In this document: positions 17,457-28,071 of the stretch, piece by piece
How positions within the stretch are numbered: the first letter of the stretch is position 1
Layout of the letters: each line of letters opens with the position of its first letter
Assembly (NCBI RefSeq): GCF_020532605.1
Contig: NZ_JAJATW010000015.1
Location: 22,426-86,425, forward strand
Reading direction: 5' to 3'
DNA length: 64,000 nucleotides
Origin: Marinomonas algarum
GTDB taxonomy: Bacteria > Pseudomonadota > Gammaproteobacteria > Pseudomonadales > Marinomonadaceae
Program-made: the position numbers and the translations under genes
Notes under the pieces: model-generated
The model's input: the letters and a program-made list of their open reading frames with translations, nothing else
The model's database searches: none
What the model was told of the DNA's origin: nothing

Positions 17457-18380
17457 ATGACTACTTCAACCAAAACGTCCACGACACAAACCGCTGATGC
17501 CATCCACACAGCACCGGTTCCCATGACGCCATTGCAAGAATTCTGGCACTATTTTAGTAGCAATAAAGGCGCGGTGGCTGGCTTGGTCGTCATTGTGATT
17601 ATTTGCTTTATGGCGATGTTTGCGAACGTTGTTGCGCCTCATTCGCCATCCGACCAATACCGTGATGCCTTGTTACTACCACCAGCTTGGTTGGAAGGTG
17701 GCAACTGGTCGTTTGTATTAGGAACCGATGACGTAGGCCGCGATATTTTGTCGCGTCTAATATACGGTTCTCGTTTGTCTATTGCCGTGGGCTTGGTGGC
17801 GGTTTCAGCGTCCTTGATTATGGGGATTTTGCTTGGTCTGATCGCCGGTTATTTCAAAGGCATGATCGACACCGCCATTATGCGTATCGTCGACATCATG
17901 TTGGCCATGCCGAGCTTGTTGCTGGCGATTGCCATCGTGGCGATTTTAGGGCCGAGCATTGTCAACGCGGCCTTGGCGATTTCCATTGTCTCTTTACCTC
18001 ATTATGTGCGTTTGACCCGTGCTGCCACCATGGCGGAAATGTCTCGCGATTACGTTACCTCGTCGAAAGTCATTGGCGCCGGTCCACTGCGCTTAATGTT
18101 TGTCTGCATTTTACCTAACTGCCTCGCGCCTTTGATCGTACAAGCCACACTAGGCTTTTCCAGCGCGATTTTGGACATGGCTGCATTGGGCTTTTTGGGA
18201 CTCGGCGCACAGCCACCCACGCCAGAGTGGGGCTCCATGCTGGCCGATGCTTTGCAATTCGTACAACGCGCTTGGTGGGTGGTGACCTTCCCCGGTTTGA
18301 TGATTTTGATCACCGTATTGGCGTTTAACCTCATGGGCGATGGCTTACGTGATGCCCTTGATCCCAAGTTGAAACAGTAA
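17457..18380 (+). CDS. dppC: dipeptide ABC permease DppC
   Basis: A 307-residue inner-membrane permease with a polar N-terminal tail of about 35 residues. [20 protein letters not shown] is the conserved DppC/OppC motif, and the EAA loop is [17 protein letters not shown]. It forms the translocation pore with DppB. The GGAGG in front of its start lies at the end of dppB, so the two are translated as a unit. Confidence 0.92.
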   Translation: MTTSTKTSTTQTADAIHTAPVPMTPLQEFWHYFSSNKGAVAGLVVIVIICFMAMFANVVAPHSPSDQYRDALLLPPAWLEGGNWSFVLGTDDVGRDILSRLIYGSRLSIAVGLVAVSASLIMGILLGLIAGYFKGMIDTAIMRIVDIMLAMPSLLLAIAIVAILGPSIVNAALAISIVSLPHYVRLTRAATMAEMSRDYVTSSKVIGAGPLRLMFVCILPNCLAPLIVQATLGFSSAILDMAALGFLGLGAQPPTPEWGSMLADALQFVQRAWWVVTFPGLMILITVLAFNLMGDGLRDALDPKLKQ

Positions 18381-18391
18381 GAGAGGTTGTT

Positions 18392-19360
18392 ATGTCACTG
18401 TTACAGTTGGACAATTTAAGCGTTACCTTCGGCAATTTTCGCGCCGTGGATAACATCAGTTACAAAGTAGAAGAAGGCGAAGTGCTGGGCATTGTCGGTG
18501 AATCCGGCTCGGGCAAAAGTGTCAGCTCTTTATCCATCATGGGCTTAATCGACTTTCCCGGTAAGGTCAGTGCCGATCAGTTGACGTTTGAGAATCAAGA
18601 TTTGCAGGCCATGCCGGAAGCACAGCGTCGTAAGCTCACCGGCTCCGACATCGCAATGATTTTCCAAGACCCGATGACCAGTTTGAACCCGTGTTTTACC
18701 GTGGGTTATCAGATTATGGAAGCGTTGAAAACGCATCAGGGCGGCAGCAAAAAAGAGCTCAAAGCACGCGCCATTGAACTGCTCACCCAAGTGGGCATTC
18801 CCGCACCAGAGTCGCGCTTGAGCAATTACCCACACCAGTTATCCGGCGGTATGAGCCAGCGGGTGATGATCGCCATGTCGATTGCCTGTGATCCGCGTTT
18901 GCTCATTGCCGATGAGCCGACCACCGCGCTGGATGTGACGATTCAGGCACAAATTATTGATTTGCTGATTGATTTACAACGTAAAAAACAAATGGGCTTG
19001 GTGCTGATTACGCACGACCTTGCCTTAGTGGCTGAAGTGGCTCACCGCGTTATCGTGATGTATGCGGGTCAAATTGTTGAATCAGGCCCCGCTTCCGAGG
19101 TGTTTAGCACACCGAAACACCCGTACACCCAAGCTTTGTTGGCTTCGTTGCCCGAATCCGCGGCCGGTAAAGCACGACTGGATGCCTTACCGGGTGTCGT
19201 GCCAGGACAATATGATCGACCTGTCGGTTGCTTGCTGAGCCCTCGTTGTCCATACGCTACTGACCATTGCCGTAACGTGGCGCCAATCAATCAGGGCGAC
19301 CTTGACCGTCAAGTAAAATGCCACACGCCTTTGGATAAAGAAGGGAGACCCGCCGCATGA
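18392..19360 (+). CDS. dppD: dipeptide ABC ATPase DppD
   Basis: A 322-residue ATPase. Walker A is GESGSGKS, the signature is LSGGMSQR, Walker B is [12 protein letters not shown], and the switch histidine is in [11 protein letters not shown]-terminal oligopeptide-transporter extension holds cysteines in [14 protein letters not shown], which in this family bind an Fe-S cluster or form a zinc-like knot. It pairs with DppF, whose ATG overlaps its stop by four bases. Confidence 0.92.
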   Translation: MSLLQLDNLSVTFGNFRAVDNISYKVEEGEVLGIVGESGSGKSVSSLSIMGLIDFPGKVSADQLTFENQDLQAMPEAQRRKLTGSDIAMIFQDPMTSLNPCFTVGYQIMEALKTHQGGSKKELKARAIELLTQVGIPAPESRLSNYPHQLSGGMSQRVMIAMSIACDPRLLIADEPTTALDVTIQAQIIDLLIDLQRKKQMGLVLITHDLALVAEVAHRVIVMYAGQIVESGPASEVFSTPKHPYTQALLASLPESAAGKARLDALPGVVPGQYDRPVGCLLSPRCPYATDHCRNVAPINQGDLDRQVKCHTPLDKEGRPAA

Positions 19361-20385
19361 GTCACAACGATAACCAGTTAATTTTAAAAGCGGAAAACCT
19401 TAAACAGCATTATCAGGTCAAGCAAGGATTATTTAAACCCGACGCTGTGGTAAAGGCCGTTGATGGCATCAGCTTTCACCTTGAAAAGGGCAAAACCTTA
19501 GCCGTTGTAGGGGAATCAGGATGTGGTAAATCGACGCTTGGACGTATGCTTACCATGATCGAAACGCCCACCGAAGGCCGTTTGGCACACCTTGGTGAAG
19601 ACTTACTGACGTTAAGCAAAGAAGCGCAGGCAAAACTGCGTCAGAAGATTCAAATCATCTTTCAAAACCCGTATGGATCACTGAACCCTCGCAAAAAGAT
19701 CGGCGCGATTTTAGAAGAACCTCTGGTGATTAACACCAAGCTATCAAAAGCAGACCGTAAAGCCAAAGCCTTGGAAATCATGGCGAAAGTCGGCTTAAAA
19801 ACGGAACATTATGATCGCTACCCGCACATGTTTTCCGGGGGGCAACGTCAGCGAATTGCCATTGCACGAGGCTTAATGCTCGATCCGAACGTGATTGTTG
19901 CTGACGAACCCGTATCGGCACTGGATGTGTCGGTTCAGGCGCAAGTATTGAACTTGATGATGGATTTGCAGCAAGAATTTGGCCTTAGCTATGTATTCAT
20001 TTCTCATGATTTGTCTGTGGTGGAACACATCGCCGACGATGTGATGGTGATGTATCTGGGTAAGGTGGTCGAGCAGGGCACACGGGAGCAGTTATTTAAT
20101 AACCCTCAGCACCCTTATACGCTGGCCTTGTTGTCCAGTACGCCGCAACTCTCGCCAGAAAAACGCCGAGTGCGCATCAAACTGGAGGGCGAACTGCCAT
20201 CGCCGCTGAACCCACCGTCCGGCTGTGCCTTCCATGGTCGCTGCCGTTATGCCAATGATCGCTGTCGCAGCGAAGCGCCTGTTTTGCGTTTAAACCACGC
20301 TAACGAGCAGGAAAAAGATCACTTGATTGCCTGTCACGCCGTAGAAGAAAATCGCATAGGAGCACTCAGCGCACAGACAGTTTAA
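19357..20385 (+). CDS. dppF: dipeptide ABC ATPase DppF
   Basis: A 342-residue ATPase, partner of DppD. Walker A is GESGCGKS, the signature FSGGQRQR, Walker [13 protein letters not shown] and the switch histidine FISHDLSVV. The C-terminal extension carries [14 protein letters not shown]. It ends the operon; a 13-base perfect hairpin follows 36 bases later. Confidence 0.92.
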   Translation: MSHNDNQLILKAENLKQHYQVKQGLFKPDAVVKAVDGISFHLEKGKTLAVVGESGCGKSTLGRMLTMIETPTEGRLAHLGEDLLTLSKEAQAKLRQKIQIIFQNPYGSLNPRKKIGAILEEPLVINTKLSKADRKAKALEIMAKVGLKTEHYDRYPHMFSGGQRQRIAIARGLMLDPNVIVADEPVSALDVSVQAQVLNLMMDLQQEFGLSYVFISHDLSVVEHIADDVMVMYLGKVVEQGTREQLFNNPQHPYTLALLSSTPQLSPEKRRVRIKLEGELPSPLNPPSGCAFHGRCRYANDRCRSEAPVLRLNHANEQEKDHLIACHAVEENRIGALSAQTV

Positions 20386-20421
20386 AAGCGAAATTCCCCT
20401 TCTACTTCAAACGGTAAAACC

Positions 20422-20458
20422 GAGAACATAAACGTCTCAATATGGCGTTTATGTTCTC
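20422..20458 (+). terminator. dpp operon hairpin
   Basis: GAGAACATAAACG (20422-20434) pairs perfectly with CGTTTATGTTCTC (20446-20458) around an 11-base loop. No T-run follows, so it may protect the 3' end rather than terminate by itself. Confidence 0.55.
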
Positions 20459-20580
20459 TGTAAACATGCGTTACATTCGCGTACTTGCTTGCTATGATCA
20501 CCAGCGCAACATTTTGTTACAAAATACTTTCCTATTTCTAAGTGTCACTTAATAAGCAAAGGCAACGCCTCTATTCTCAC

Positions 20581-22218
20581 ATGATAAAAAAGCATCGACC
20601 CATAGAAAAACACAGAAATAGATCCGTTCTCTATATCAGTGCCATTATCTTATGCATTGATCTGCTTTTTGTTGCCATTAACTATTACACCTCCCACAAG
20701 ACTCTACAAAATACCTTATTACAACAAGCTGAAAATCACCGTAATGAGTTTGATCTGACGCTCAATATGACCTATCGAAACATGTTGCAACTGTCGACTT
20801 TTATCAGTAATAACGACGAATTGAATCAACTGTTTCTCGCCGGTAAAAAAGCCGTTGAAAAAGAAGGCATGCACAGCGACAAAGTAAGTCAACTGCGAAA
20901 AGCCCTTCTCGATAAGGTTAAGGTGCCCTGGGATCTCACGGTACAAAAATTCAATGTTAGACAATTACACTATCAGCTCGGACCAGGCAGTCTGAGCTAT
21001 CTGCGTGTCCATGAACCCAACCGCTTTGGTGATCGCATGGACAATACACGCTTTACTATCATTGATACCAATGCGGAAAAAACAGCTCACGTGGGGTTTG
21101 AAACAGGTCGTGTGTACAGTGGCTTAAGAGGCGTCTCCCCCGTATGGACCACCGACCCAGCAACCAACGAGCGAACCTATGTCGGTGCCGTCGAAGTGGG
21201 TACATCCTTTAAGCAGATACTGCCCTTGTTTGCTCATACCTTTAATGTTGAGAACGCTGTCTTGCTGTCAAAAGAGCACGTCAAAAAAAACATGTGGCAA
21301 AGCTATGTAAGCAATTACTTCAGAGAAAATACGGATATTGACTATTATCTTGAAGCTTCATCGTCTGATGATGTCAAAGCTGTACTCGCAAAAACAACCA
21401 TTAATCAGGGATTTATCGAAAATAACACCACGGTTTTTGAAGAAGATGGACGCTATTTTTCTTCTTATTATTTTCCACTGTTTGATTACCAAGGGACCAA
21501 AGACAACACATTACCTCCTGTAGGCTTTGTCTTAATTTGGGAAGATGTTACGCCCTTAATAGTGGATTTTAATCGGTCATTCTGGGTAAATATTCTGTTC
21601 TCAATTATGGCGTTTATCTTATTGGAAATCTTTCTTTTATGGATATTGCGTAAAGAGAAGAAGCTCTCTGCCGCTAAGCGAGAAGCCCTTATTGATGGCT
21701 TAACAGGATTGTACAATCGCCGGTTCTTTGACGCATTACTCAAAAAAGAATCCGCAAACGCACTAAAAGCCAATACGCCTCTATCAATGATCATTTGCGA
21801 TATTGATTTTTTTAAGCGTTTTAATGACACCTACGGCCATCCACAAGGCGACGAAGGTTTAAAGCAGGTGGCACACACGATTCAGCGCATCGTCGACAGC
21901 CATGGTGGCGTAGCCTGTCGGTTTGGTGGCGAGGAGTTTGTCGTTGTCCTACCCTATACCAACCTAAAGGACGCGATTAACTTGGCCGAAAGTATCCGAA
22001 AAAGTGTGAGCTCTCTTGGCATTCCCCATGAAAGTTCGCTGATACGATCCCACCTCACCTTGTCTTTAGGGGTGTCTTGCACTCATGACTCGCCATCAAG
22101 TAAAAGTCTGCTGGATGCCGCTGATGCACGCCTATACCAAGCCAAAGAAAAGGGTCGCAACAGAGTAGAGCCTTGTTTTGCCTCTGCTCATGGTCATTCA
22201 AGTGATTTGTCACAATAA
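20581..22218 (+). CDS. membrane diguanylate cyclase with periplasmic Cache-like sensor
   Basis: A 545-residue protein from the ATG at 20581 (a GTG at 20542 would add 13 residues; neither has a good ribosome site). Two membrane helices, near residues 18-37 and 330-352, flank a large periplasmic domain with GLRGVSPVWTTDPATN and GAVEVGTSF, typical of double-Cache sensors. The C-terminal GGDEF domain starts DGLTGLYNRRFFD and has an intact active site RFGGEEF. The four residues at the usual inhibitory-site position are SHGG, not RxxD, so product feedback through that site is unlikely. It would make cyclic di-GMP in response to a periplasmic ligand not identifiable here. Confidence 0.88.
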   Translation: MIKKHRPIEKHRNRSVLYISAIILCIDLLFVAINYYTSHKTLQNTLLQQAENHRNEFDLTLNMTYRNMLQLSTFISNNDELNQLFLAGKKAVEKEGMHSDKVSQLRKALLDKVKVPWDLTVQKFNVRQLHYQLGPGSLSYLRVHEPNRFGDRMDNTRFTIIDTNAEKTAHVGFETGRVYSGLRGVSPVWTTDPATNERTYVGAVEVGTSFKQILPLFAHTFNVENAVLLSKEHVKKNMWQSYVSNYFRENTDIDYYLEASSSDDVKAVLAKTTINQGFIENNTTVFEEDGRYFSSYYFPLFDYQGTKDNTLPPVGFVLIWEDVTPLIVDFNRSFWVNILFSIMAFILLEIFLLWILRKEKKLSAAKREALIDGLTGLYNRRFFDALLKKESANALKANTPLSMIICDIDFFKRFNDTYGHPQGDEGLKQVAHTIQRIVDSHGGVACRFGGEEFVVVLPYTNLKDAINLAESIRKSVSSLGIPHESSLIRSHLTLSLGVSCTHDSPSSKSLLDAADARLYQAKEKGRNRVEPCFASAHGHSSDLSQ

Positions 22219-22462
22219 CAAATCGCTCGCGCCACAAAATGAATGATTCAAAACACCTCTTGGGCTTTACACTCTCACCAAAGTTTAAAAAAGATGATCC
22301 AACATCGGAAAAGTATTACACTAATATTATATATTAAATAATTTATGTAACGCTTTATGGTTTATTTGCCTGATTTTCTGTGTACTCAACATGCTTTGGA
22401 CACGTGAAAATCAAGCCAAAAACAACGGATTTATAACAATAATTCACTTTCGGTGTACCAAT

Positions 22463-23419
22463 ATGACGTTTAACTTCTCTTCGTGTGATGTGCAAATCAT
22501 TGATGTCTCGGAAAAAATAGTGACGGATTTTTTCTTAAAAAAACACATTGGTGAGTATCGCTTTTTAGAAAACACGCCACAAAATAAACTTGCCCTGTTA
22601 CGCTTCAAAGTCTTTGGTGATTTGTCTTTTCTGGAATATCAAACCGGTGCGAAAGAATCCATCAACACGTTTAAAGCATCAGACGCCTACTGCTTACAAA
22701 TCGTCCTTGCTGGGCAAAGCCGTGAACAAAGCGCTGTTGGGCAAATACTGAACGCAGGAGACTGCATTTTCATGTCTCCCGGCAGTCAATTTGTATCAGA
22801 CGACTCCCCAAACTGTAGAAAATTGATGGTCAATATTCCTAATGATTTTTTGCAATATACGGCACGAGAATTTGGCTACTTTTTATCTTCCGACCTACCG
22901 CGCTCGGTATCAGAAGTAAAACGGTTTCCTATGGCTGGGCCTGTCTTTAATTTACTAAACGATATCTTACAGCAAAACCCAACACAGCTTGGGGAGCGTG
23001 CACGCACTTACTATGGCAAATTATTAAACAGCGCCATCTTGGCTTTATTTGCGCCTTCCTCTAGGCAAAACACAATCACAAATCAGCCAATACATCGCCA
23101 AGTACAACGTATCCATGACTATATTCTGAGTCATATCACCACCGACATTACCATCGATGAGCTGATTAACGTGTGCCAGATAAGTCGGAAATCACTTTAT
23201 AACATTCTCGAACGAGAGTTGGGCTTAACCCCCTCGGCCTACATTCGTCAGTTAAAGTTAGAGCATGCACATTCTGAATTACGCACAAACCACAGTGTCA
23301 AAAACGTTACTCAGGTGGCGTTGAAATACGGCTTTACGAATCTTGGGCGATTTTCAGCACAATACCGTAAGCAGATTGGGGAATTGCCGTCACAAACATT
23401 ACGGATGGGTGCGAATTAA
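22463..23419 (+). CDS. AraC-family transcriptional regulator
   Basis: A 318-residue regulator from the ATG at 22463; an upstream ATG at 22391 would add 24 residues that fit the family poorly, and neither start has a clear ribosome site. The N-terminal half is an AraC-type ligand-binding domain with the beta-barrel segment LNAGDCIFMSPGSQF. The C-terminal double helix-turn-helix includes ITIDELINVCQISRKSLYNI and YGFTNLGRFSAQYRKQIGE. The gene is convergent with the porin gene, so a target cannot be assigned from position. Confidence 0.85.
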   Translation: MTFNFSSCDVQIIDVSEKIVTDFFLKKHIGEYRFLENTPQNKLALLRFKVFGDLSFLEYQTGAKESINTFKASDAYCLQIVLAGQSREQSAVGQILNAGDCIFMSPGSQFVSDDSPNCRKLMVNIPNDFLQYTAREFGYFLSSDLPRSVSEVKRFPMAGPVFNLLNDILQQNPTQLGERARTYYGKLLNSAILALFAPSSRQNTITNQPIHRQVQRIHDYILSHITTDITIDELINVCQISRKSLYNILERELGLTPSAYIRQLKLEHAHSELRTNHSVKNVTQVALKYGFTNLGRFSAQYRKQIGELPSQTLRMGAN

Positions 23420-23438
23420 TTGTTTGTTTAGAAAGGAA

Positions 23439-23477
23439 AAGACACACTGAGCAAAAGGGGTAAGCACAGTGTGTCTT
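23439..23477. terminator. bidirectional hairpin between convergent genes
   Basis: AAGACACACTG (23439-23449) pairs perfectly with CAGTGTGTCTT (23467-23477) between the AraC-type and porin genes. T-runs are weak on both sides. Confidence 0.6.
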
Positions 23478-23498
23478 ATTGTTGCTCTTTAGAATGTA

Positions 23499-24551
23499 TT
23501 AGAACTTGTACATGGCCATCACTTCGACTTGCTGGCCAGCTGGGCGGTAGGAGATTTGGTTATTTGCTCCGCCAGTGCTTTTAGCATTTTGGTCACGCCA
23601 TTCAATACCAAGATCAACACTTGGCAGATAAGCGTACATGGCGTTCACCGTGGTCAGCTTCATGGTATCGTCTGCTAAACTTGACTCGTCTGTTGAAACT
23701 TGACCGTAACGCAAGTTCACCTTTAATTTCTCGCTCAGCTGTTGGGTAATACCTGCTGAGAAACCGGTAGTTGTGATGAGATCATTGGTACTGGTATCAA
23801 CATCAGCGAGGGAGTTGGCACCCGCTGCACCGCTATAACCCCAACCTGCATAAACTGCTACACCTTCACCGGAGAAGCCGCTAAGCGTTAGGCTGGTATC
23901 GCCAAACTTCAGTTTCGCCGCTAACGACAAGGCCGCACCAAACTCAGACTCATTACCTGTTGTACCCACTTCACGGCCGGTGACAGCAACATTGAAGGCA
24001 TGACCCGCCTCTGTTTTCATTGTGTAAGCCGCCACTAAATCAGGCACACTGGCTTCTGTATAAACAGGGTCTTGTAAGCTTAAACGCAGACCATCTTTGG
24101 CGTAATGCACGACTAAGTCTGGGCGTACAACCGCACCGTTACCACCGATGGTACCAAAACCTGGGCCATAGAAGTTGATCATAGGCGTGTCTAATGGGGC
24201 AGTCGCAAGGAACTGAGCGTTCCAAGTTTGACCTACGGTCACATTGTCTACCGTGATGGCCGCGTGGCGTAAGCGGAACTCATCACCAGCACCTCTAAAA
24301 TCACCTTCTACCAAGCCTTTGATCTTGTGTTCACCTTCGGTGCGAGTGGTAGTCAGGTTGACGCGTGATTGGCTGGCACTGCCTTTTATAACATTTTCAC
24401 CATCATCGGGATTGCTCATAACGGCTTCGGCTTTTAAGTAACCACCGATGCTCACATTCGTACCGTTATATTCGCCTAAATCTAGGGCAAAAGCTTGAGT
24501 AGATAAGCCAGCAGCAAGAACTGCAAGCGCTACTTTATTTTTTATAAGCAT
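23499..24551 (-). CDS. DcaP-like outer-membrane porin
   Basis: A 350-residue protein with a signal peptide ending AFA near residue 22. The mature part is rich in alternating beta strands and ends in a terminal aromatic (AMYKF), the outer-membrane insertion signal. GGYLKAEAVMSN, FRLRHAAITVDNVTVGQTWN and the plug-like PMINFYGPGFGTIGG resemble the DcaP trimeric porins, which pass dicarboxylates and sulphonates. The substrate here is unknown. Confidence 0.7.
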   Translation of the reverse strand: MLIKNKVALAVLAAGLSTQAFALDLGEYNGTNVSIGGYLKAEAVMSNPDDGENVIKGSASQSRVNLTTTRTEGEHKIKGLVEGDFRGAGDEFRLRHAAITVDNVTVGQTWNAQFLATAPLDTPMINFYGPGFGTIGGNGAVVRPDLVVHYAKDGLRLSLQDPVYTEASVPDLVAAYTMKTEAGHAFNVAVTGREVGTTGNESEFGAALSLAAKLKFGDTSLTLSGFSGEGVAVYAGWGYSGAAGANSLADVDTSTNDLITTTGFSAGITQQLSEKLKVNLRYGQVSTDESSLADDTMKLTTVNAMYAYLPSVDLGIEWRDQNAKSTGGANNQISYRPAGQQVEVMAMYKF

Positions 24552-24675
24552 AAGGATATTGACCTGTTTTCTAAAATTTATAGTTATTTTGAACAGTCAA
24601 TATGGCAAGGCAGGCACGAATAAAATAGCCAAATAGTGCAATCTTTGTACATTATGTGTCGTTAATATACAAAAA

Positions 24676-24701
24676 AGCCGCCAGATTTGGGTCTGGCGGC
24701 T
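24676..24701 (-). terminator. intrinsic terminator of the yehS-like gene
   Basis: On the minus strand AGCCGCCAGA pairs with TCTGGCGGCT (plus-strand arms 24676-24685 and 24692-24701) and is followed directly by TTTTTT, a textbook terminator for the gene at 24726-25196. Confidence 0.9.
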
Positions 24702-24725
24702 CGCTGTTTTCTTTCACGCTTCACA

Positions 24726-25196
24726 CTAAGCCTTCGGGCGATAATGCTTTTGTAGGCCCATTAAGAAGTTACGTAGGATCTGATCCTTGCATTCGCAGTA
24801 GTGGCGGTTGTCCGGTTTACGAAAAAAAGAGCTCAATTCGTGTTTGCTCAGGTTAAATTCCGCTAGAGACATGATGTCTAAGATGTCTTCGGCTTGCAGG
24901 TTCAAAGCAATGCGTAACTTCATAAAAATCGCGTTATTGGTGAGACGCTTTTCTGGCACGGGTTGTGGGCCTTCACGTTTCCCCCGCTTGCTGTTGATGA
25001 AACCGTTCAAAAAGGTGGCTAACTCAATGTCGATCATTTCAACGTAGCCTGCATCGTCTTCTTTTTTTAACCAAGCGGTAATTTGTTCTTGCGTTGCGAC
25101 GCCATCAGCCGATGCAAAAATGTCCACAATTGCAAGTTCTTTTAGGTCAAAGGTATAGCGAAGGCGGCGTAGTACATCGTTGTTGTTCACAGTCAA
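24726..25196 (-). CDS. yehS: DUF1456 family protein (YehS-like)
   Basis: A 156-residue protein made of two copies of the DUF1456 helical repeat: NDVLRRLRYTFDLKE at the start and NNAIFMKLRIALNLQAEDIL in the middle, each followed by a short acidic helix pair. This is the layout of E. coli YehS, whose function is unknown. No signal or membrane segment, so cytoplasmic. A strong terminator follows the gene. Confidence 0.85.
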   Translation of the reverse strand: MTVNNNDVLRRLRYTFDLKELAIVDIFASADGVATQEQITAWLKKEDDAGYVEMIDIELATFLNGFINSKRGKREGPQPVPEKRLTNNAIFMKLRIALNLQAEDILDIMSLAEFNLSKHELSSFFRKPDNRHYCECKDQILRNFLMGLQKHYRPKA

Positions 25197-25485
25197 TTCC
25201 TAAAGGTAAGTAAGCAATAGACCACCCAAGTGGCCTCGTTTTCAAAGTGCGACACCTTAACAGAATCCATGGTAGATCCCTATGGCTGTTTGTGTGTCTT
25301 GATTGATATTTAACCATAAAACACGCTGTAGCACGCGGCAATAGAAAGAGACGAGACAATCTGTGTACGCCATTCTTCTCAATTGGTGCATTCTTCGTGC
25401 AACTTGATGCCCGCGCCTGTGATTCCCTGATGAAAAGCTTTAGGCTAGCGCAAAATTTGTCACTCCACCTCTTAGGAAACACCGT

Positions 25486-26895
25486 ATGGATTCCATCATT
25501 AATTTTCTCAACACTATTTTCTGGGGCTATATCCTGATTTATGGGTTATTGGCTGCGGGGTTGTATTTCACTGTGCGTTTGGGGTTTTTGCAGATTCGAC
25601 ATTTGCCTGAATTTTTCCGCTCGGTTTTGAAGGCTCGTCAGCGCGGTCATGGTGGCATTTCGCCTTTCCAAGCGCTCTGTACCAGTTTGGCATCGCGTAT
25701 TGGTACAGGCAACCTCGCTGGTGTTGCTGTTGCCTTAACGCTCGGTGGACCCGGGGCGATCTTTTGGATGTGGATGGTGGCGTTTGTTGGTATGGCCACA
25801 GCGTATGCAGAAAGCAGCTTGGCGCAACTGTTTAAAACCCGTGACGAGAATGGTCAATTGCGTGGTGGTCCAGCATTTTATATGTCAAAAGGGCTTAACG
25901 CGCCTTGGGCCGGTGCCATTTTTGCGGTGTCCTTAATCATTGCGTTCGGGTTGGTGTTCAATGCAGTACAAGCCAACTCCATTGCCGGTGCCATGGAAGG
26001 GGCCTTTGACTTACCACCACTTTACGTCGGTGTCTTCCTAGCGGTACTGGCAGGGGTGGTGATCTTTGGCGGTATTCGTACCGTGGCGAAAGTGTCAGAG
26101 TTGGTTGTACCGATAATGGCAGGCATTTATTTGTTGGTGGCGGTGTACGTTATTCTCACTAACTTATCTGACGTTCCTGCGATATTGGCTCTGATTGTGA
26201 AAAGTGCGTTTGGCTTTGAAGAGGCTGTCGGTGGTGTCGCAGGTGCCATGCTTAATGGTATTAAGCGCGGGTTATTCTCAAACGAAGCCGGCATGGGGTC
26301 TGCACCCAATATTGCAGCCGCCGCAACGCCTAACCCTCATCACCCTGCTTCACAGGGTTTGGTGCAAGGTCTTGGGGTCTTTATTGACACGATTTTGGTG
26401 TGTACGGCGACCGCTATCATGATCATGCTCTCGGGTGTAATTGATGCGGGCTCCACCTTAACCGGTGTGCCATTGACGCAAGAGGCCATGGGGGTACACA
26501 TAGGCGCAGTGGGGACTTACTTTATCGCCATTGCCATCTTCTTCTTTGCTTTTACCTCTATCATTGGTAATTATTCTTATGCCGAAAATGCGGTGATCTT
26601 TTTAAAAGGAGGCAAGATCGGGGTGTTGGTCTTACGCGTCGTTGCGCTTATGATGGTGGTTTGGGGCGCTTACGAAAGCGTTGCCACTGTCTTTAATTTG
26701 GCGGATGCCGCCATGGGTCTTATGGCCACTATTAACCTTGTGGCCATCTTGTTGCTGTCTGGCTTGGTTGTGAAGATGACCAAGGACTACTTCAAACAAC
26801 GTAAAACCACAGATTCACCGCTTTTTGATCCAAAAGACTACCCGGAAGTTGCTGGTAAAATTGATCTTGAAATCTGGGATAAAAGCAAAAAATAG
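25486..26895 (+). CDS. alanine/glycine:cation symporter (AGCS family)
   Basis: A 469-residue inner-membrane protein with about ten helices. GISPFQALCTSLASRIGTGN, then GPGAIFWMWMVAF and GLFSNEAGMGSAPNIAAAA, are the family's signature segments. Members import alanine or glycine with sodium or protons. The conserved threonine-glycine of the first signature carries an R (ASRIGTGN), where V is more common. The gene stands alone and ends at a strong bidirectional terminator. Confidence 0.9.
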   Translation: MDSIINFLNTIFWGYILIYGLLAAGLYFTVRLGFLQIRHLPEFFRSVLKARQRGHGGISPFQALCTSLASRIGTGNLAGVAVALTLGGPGAIFWMWMVAFVGMATAYAESSLAQLFKTRDENGQLRGGPAFYMSKGLNAPWAGAIFAVSLIIAFGLVFNAVQANSIAGAMEGAFDLPPLYVGVFLAVLAGVVIFGGIRTVAKVSELVVPIMAGIYLLVAVYVILTNLSDVPAILALIVKSAFGFEEAVGGVAGAMLNGIKRGLFSNEAGMGSAPNIAAAATPNPHHPASQGLVQGLGVFIDTILVCTATAIMIMLSGVIDAGSTLTGVPLTQEAMGVHIGAVGTYFIAIAIFFFAFTSIIGNYSYAENAVIFLKGGKIGVLVLRVVALMMVVWGAYESVATVFNLADAAMGLMATINLVAILLLSGLVVKMTKDYFKQRKTTDSPLFDPKDYPEVAGKIDLEIWDKSKK

Positions 26896-26946
26896 CTTGG
26901 CTTTCAGTGAAGAAGACACGCCATTGATTTGACGTGTCGCACCTAA

Positions 26947-26999
26947 AAAAAATGGCCCCTGTTGCTTCAACAATGTTGCTGCAACAAGGGCCATTTTTT
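26947..26999. terminator. bidirectional intrinsic terminator
   Basis: AAAAAATGGCCC (26947-26958) pairs with GGGCCATTTTTT (26988-26999), extended by TGTTGC/GCAACA. It serves both the symporter and rsmC, which converge here. Confidence 0.92.
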
Positions 27000-27009
27000 A
27001 TACGAGTAC

Positions 27010-28071
27010 TTAACGCTTCTTCGGCTGTCGCCCATGGTAAATGGCGAAGCCTTTATCACGATAAAGGCGAGTATGGGAGCCCAAAGCGGCATCGAGCAAC
27101 GGTGGGTAACGTAAGAAATCGTTCGCCACCACAAACAACTCACCGTTTAAGGTTAGATGCTGTTTTACATTCATAAAGAAGCTTTCTGCAATACTGTAGT
27201 CAGTGTTCACTCCGGTATGGAACGGCGGGTTCGTCACTACGTAATTGAAGCGACCTTTCACATCGGCTAAACCATTAGACGCGACCACAGTCACTGCATG
27301 GCTCACTTGGTTAGCCGCAAAGGTAAGCTCAGTCGCAGTGAGCGCTAACACACTGTCGTCTAAAGCCGTTATATTTGCCCCCGTTTTGTTGTGCAGCCAC
27401 AAGGCAATAATGCCATCACCACAGCCAAAATCGAGTAAACGTGCATGGGCAACGTCGCTCATAAAACGATGCTGATCAAGCTGGGTTAAAAAAAGCTCTG
27501 TGCCCTTGTCCAATTTACCATGACCAAAGACGCCCGGCAGGCTGCACAGTGTCAGACTTTGCCCTGCGACGTCTTGTTGCCATGTCACAATCCAATCCTC
27601 AAACACAAAAGGTTTGGCGTCACGGCGTTTGTAGCCGGTATAAAGCAGACAATGCTTAGCGCCATCGTGCTTACCGACTTCGTCTAAACCTTGTTCCAAA
27701 CGCTTCATTGACGATTTCACGCCACTTTTGTTGTCACCCACTAACCAAACCTGCCCTCCGAGTTTCAACACCGGCAAAACCGCGGCTAACAAGTAATCGA
27801 GTAGCTCTTTGGCTTTGGGTTGATAGATCACAACATGATCAAAATCTTGTCCATTCTCAGGGAGCCATTGCGCCGATAAAACGCGCTTTTCTTCTGAGAA
27901 TCCAACACGTGCTAAGGCATCATAAAGGGTTTTTGATTGACACCATGCAAACACTTCTGCAGTTTGGCTCACATCAAGCGGATAAGTATCTTCCGGGTTG
28001 GCGAACAGGATTTTACCGACCAGCGCATCGTCGCTGCGCGCCAGTAATTGACTCGTGGCATTAAGGTTCAT
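27010..28071 (-). CDS. rsmC: 16S rRNA guanine-1207 N2-methyltransferase RsmC
   Basis: A 353-residue protein with a degenerate N-terminal methyltransferase half and an active C-terminal half, as in RsmC (E. coli 343). The SAM-binding loop is LLDFGCGDGIIALWL (about residue 215) and the catalytic motif is VTNPPFHTG (about residue 285), the N-P-P-F/Y motif of amino-group methylation. RlmG is the closest alternative but is longer. The start overlaps the end of the upstream gene by 11 bases, so the two are coupled. Confidence 0.85.
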   Translation of the reverse strand: MNLNATSQLLARSDDALVGKILFANPEDTYPLDVSQTAEVFAWCQSKTLYDALARVGFSEEKRVLSAQWLPENGQDFDHVVIYQPKAKELLDYLLAAVLPVLKLGGQVWLVGDNKSGVKSSMKRLEQGLDEVGKHDGAKHCLLYTGYKRRDAKPFVFEDWIVTWQQDVAGQSLTLCSLPGVFGHGKLDKGTELFLTQLDQHRFMSDVAHARLLDFGCGDGIIALWLHNKTGANITALDDSVLALTATELTFAANQVSHAVTVVASNGLADVKGRFNYVVTNPPFHTGVNTDYSIAESFFMNVKQHLTLNGELFVVANDFLRYPPLLDAALGSHTRLYRDKGFAIYHGRQPKKR

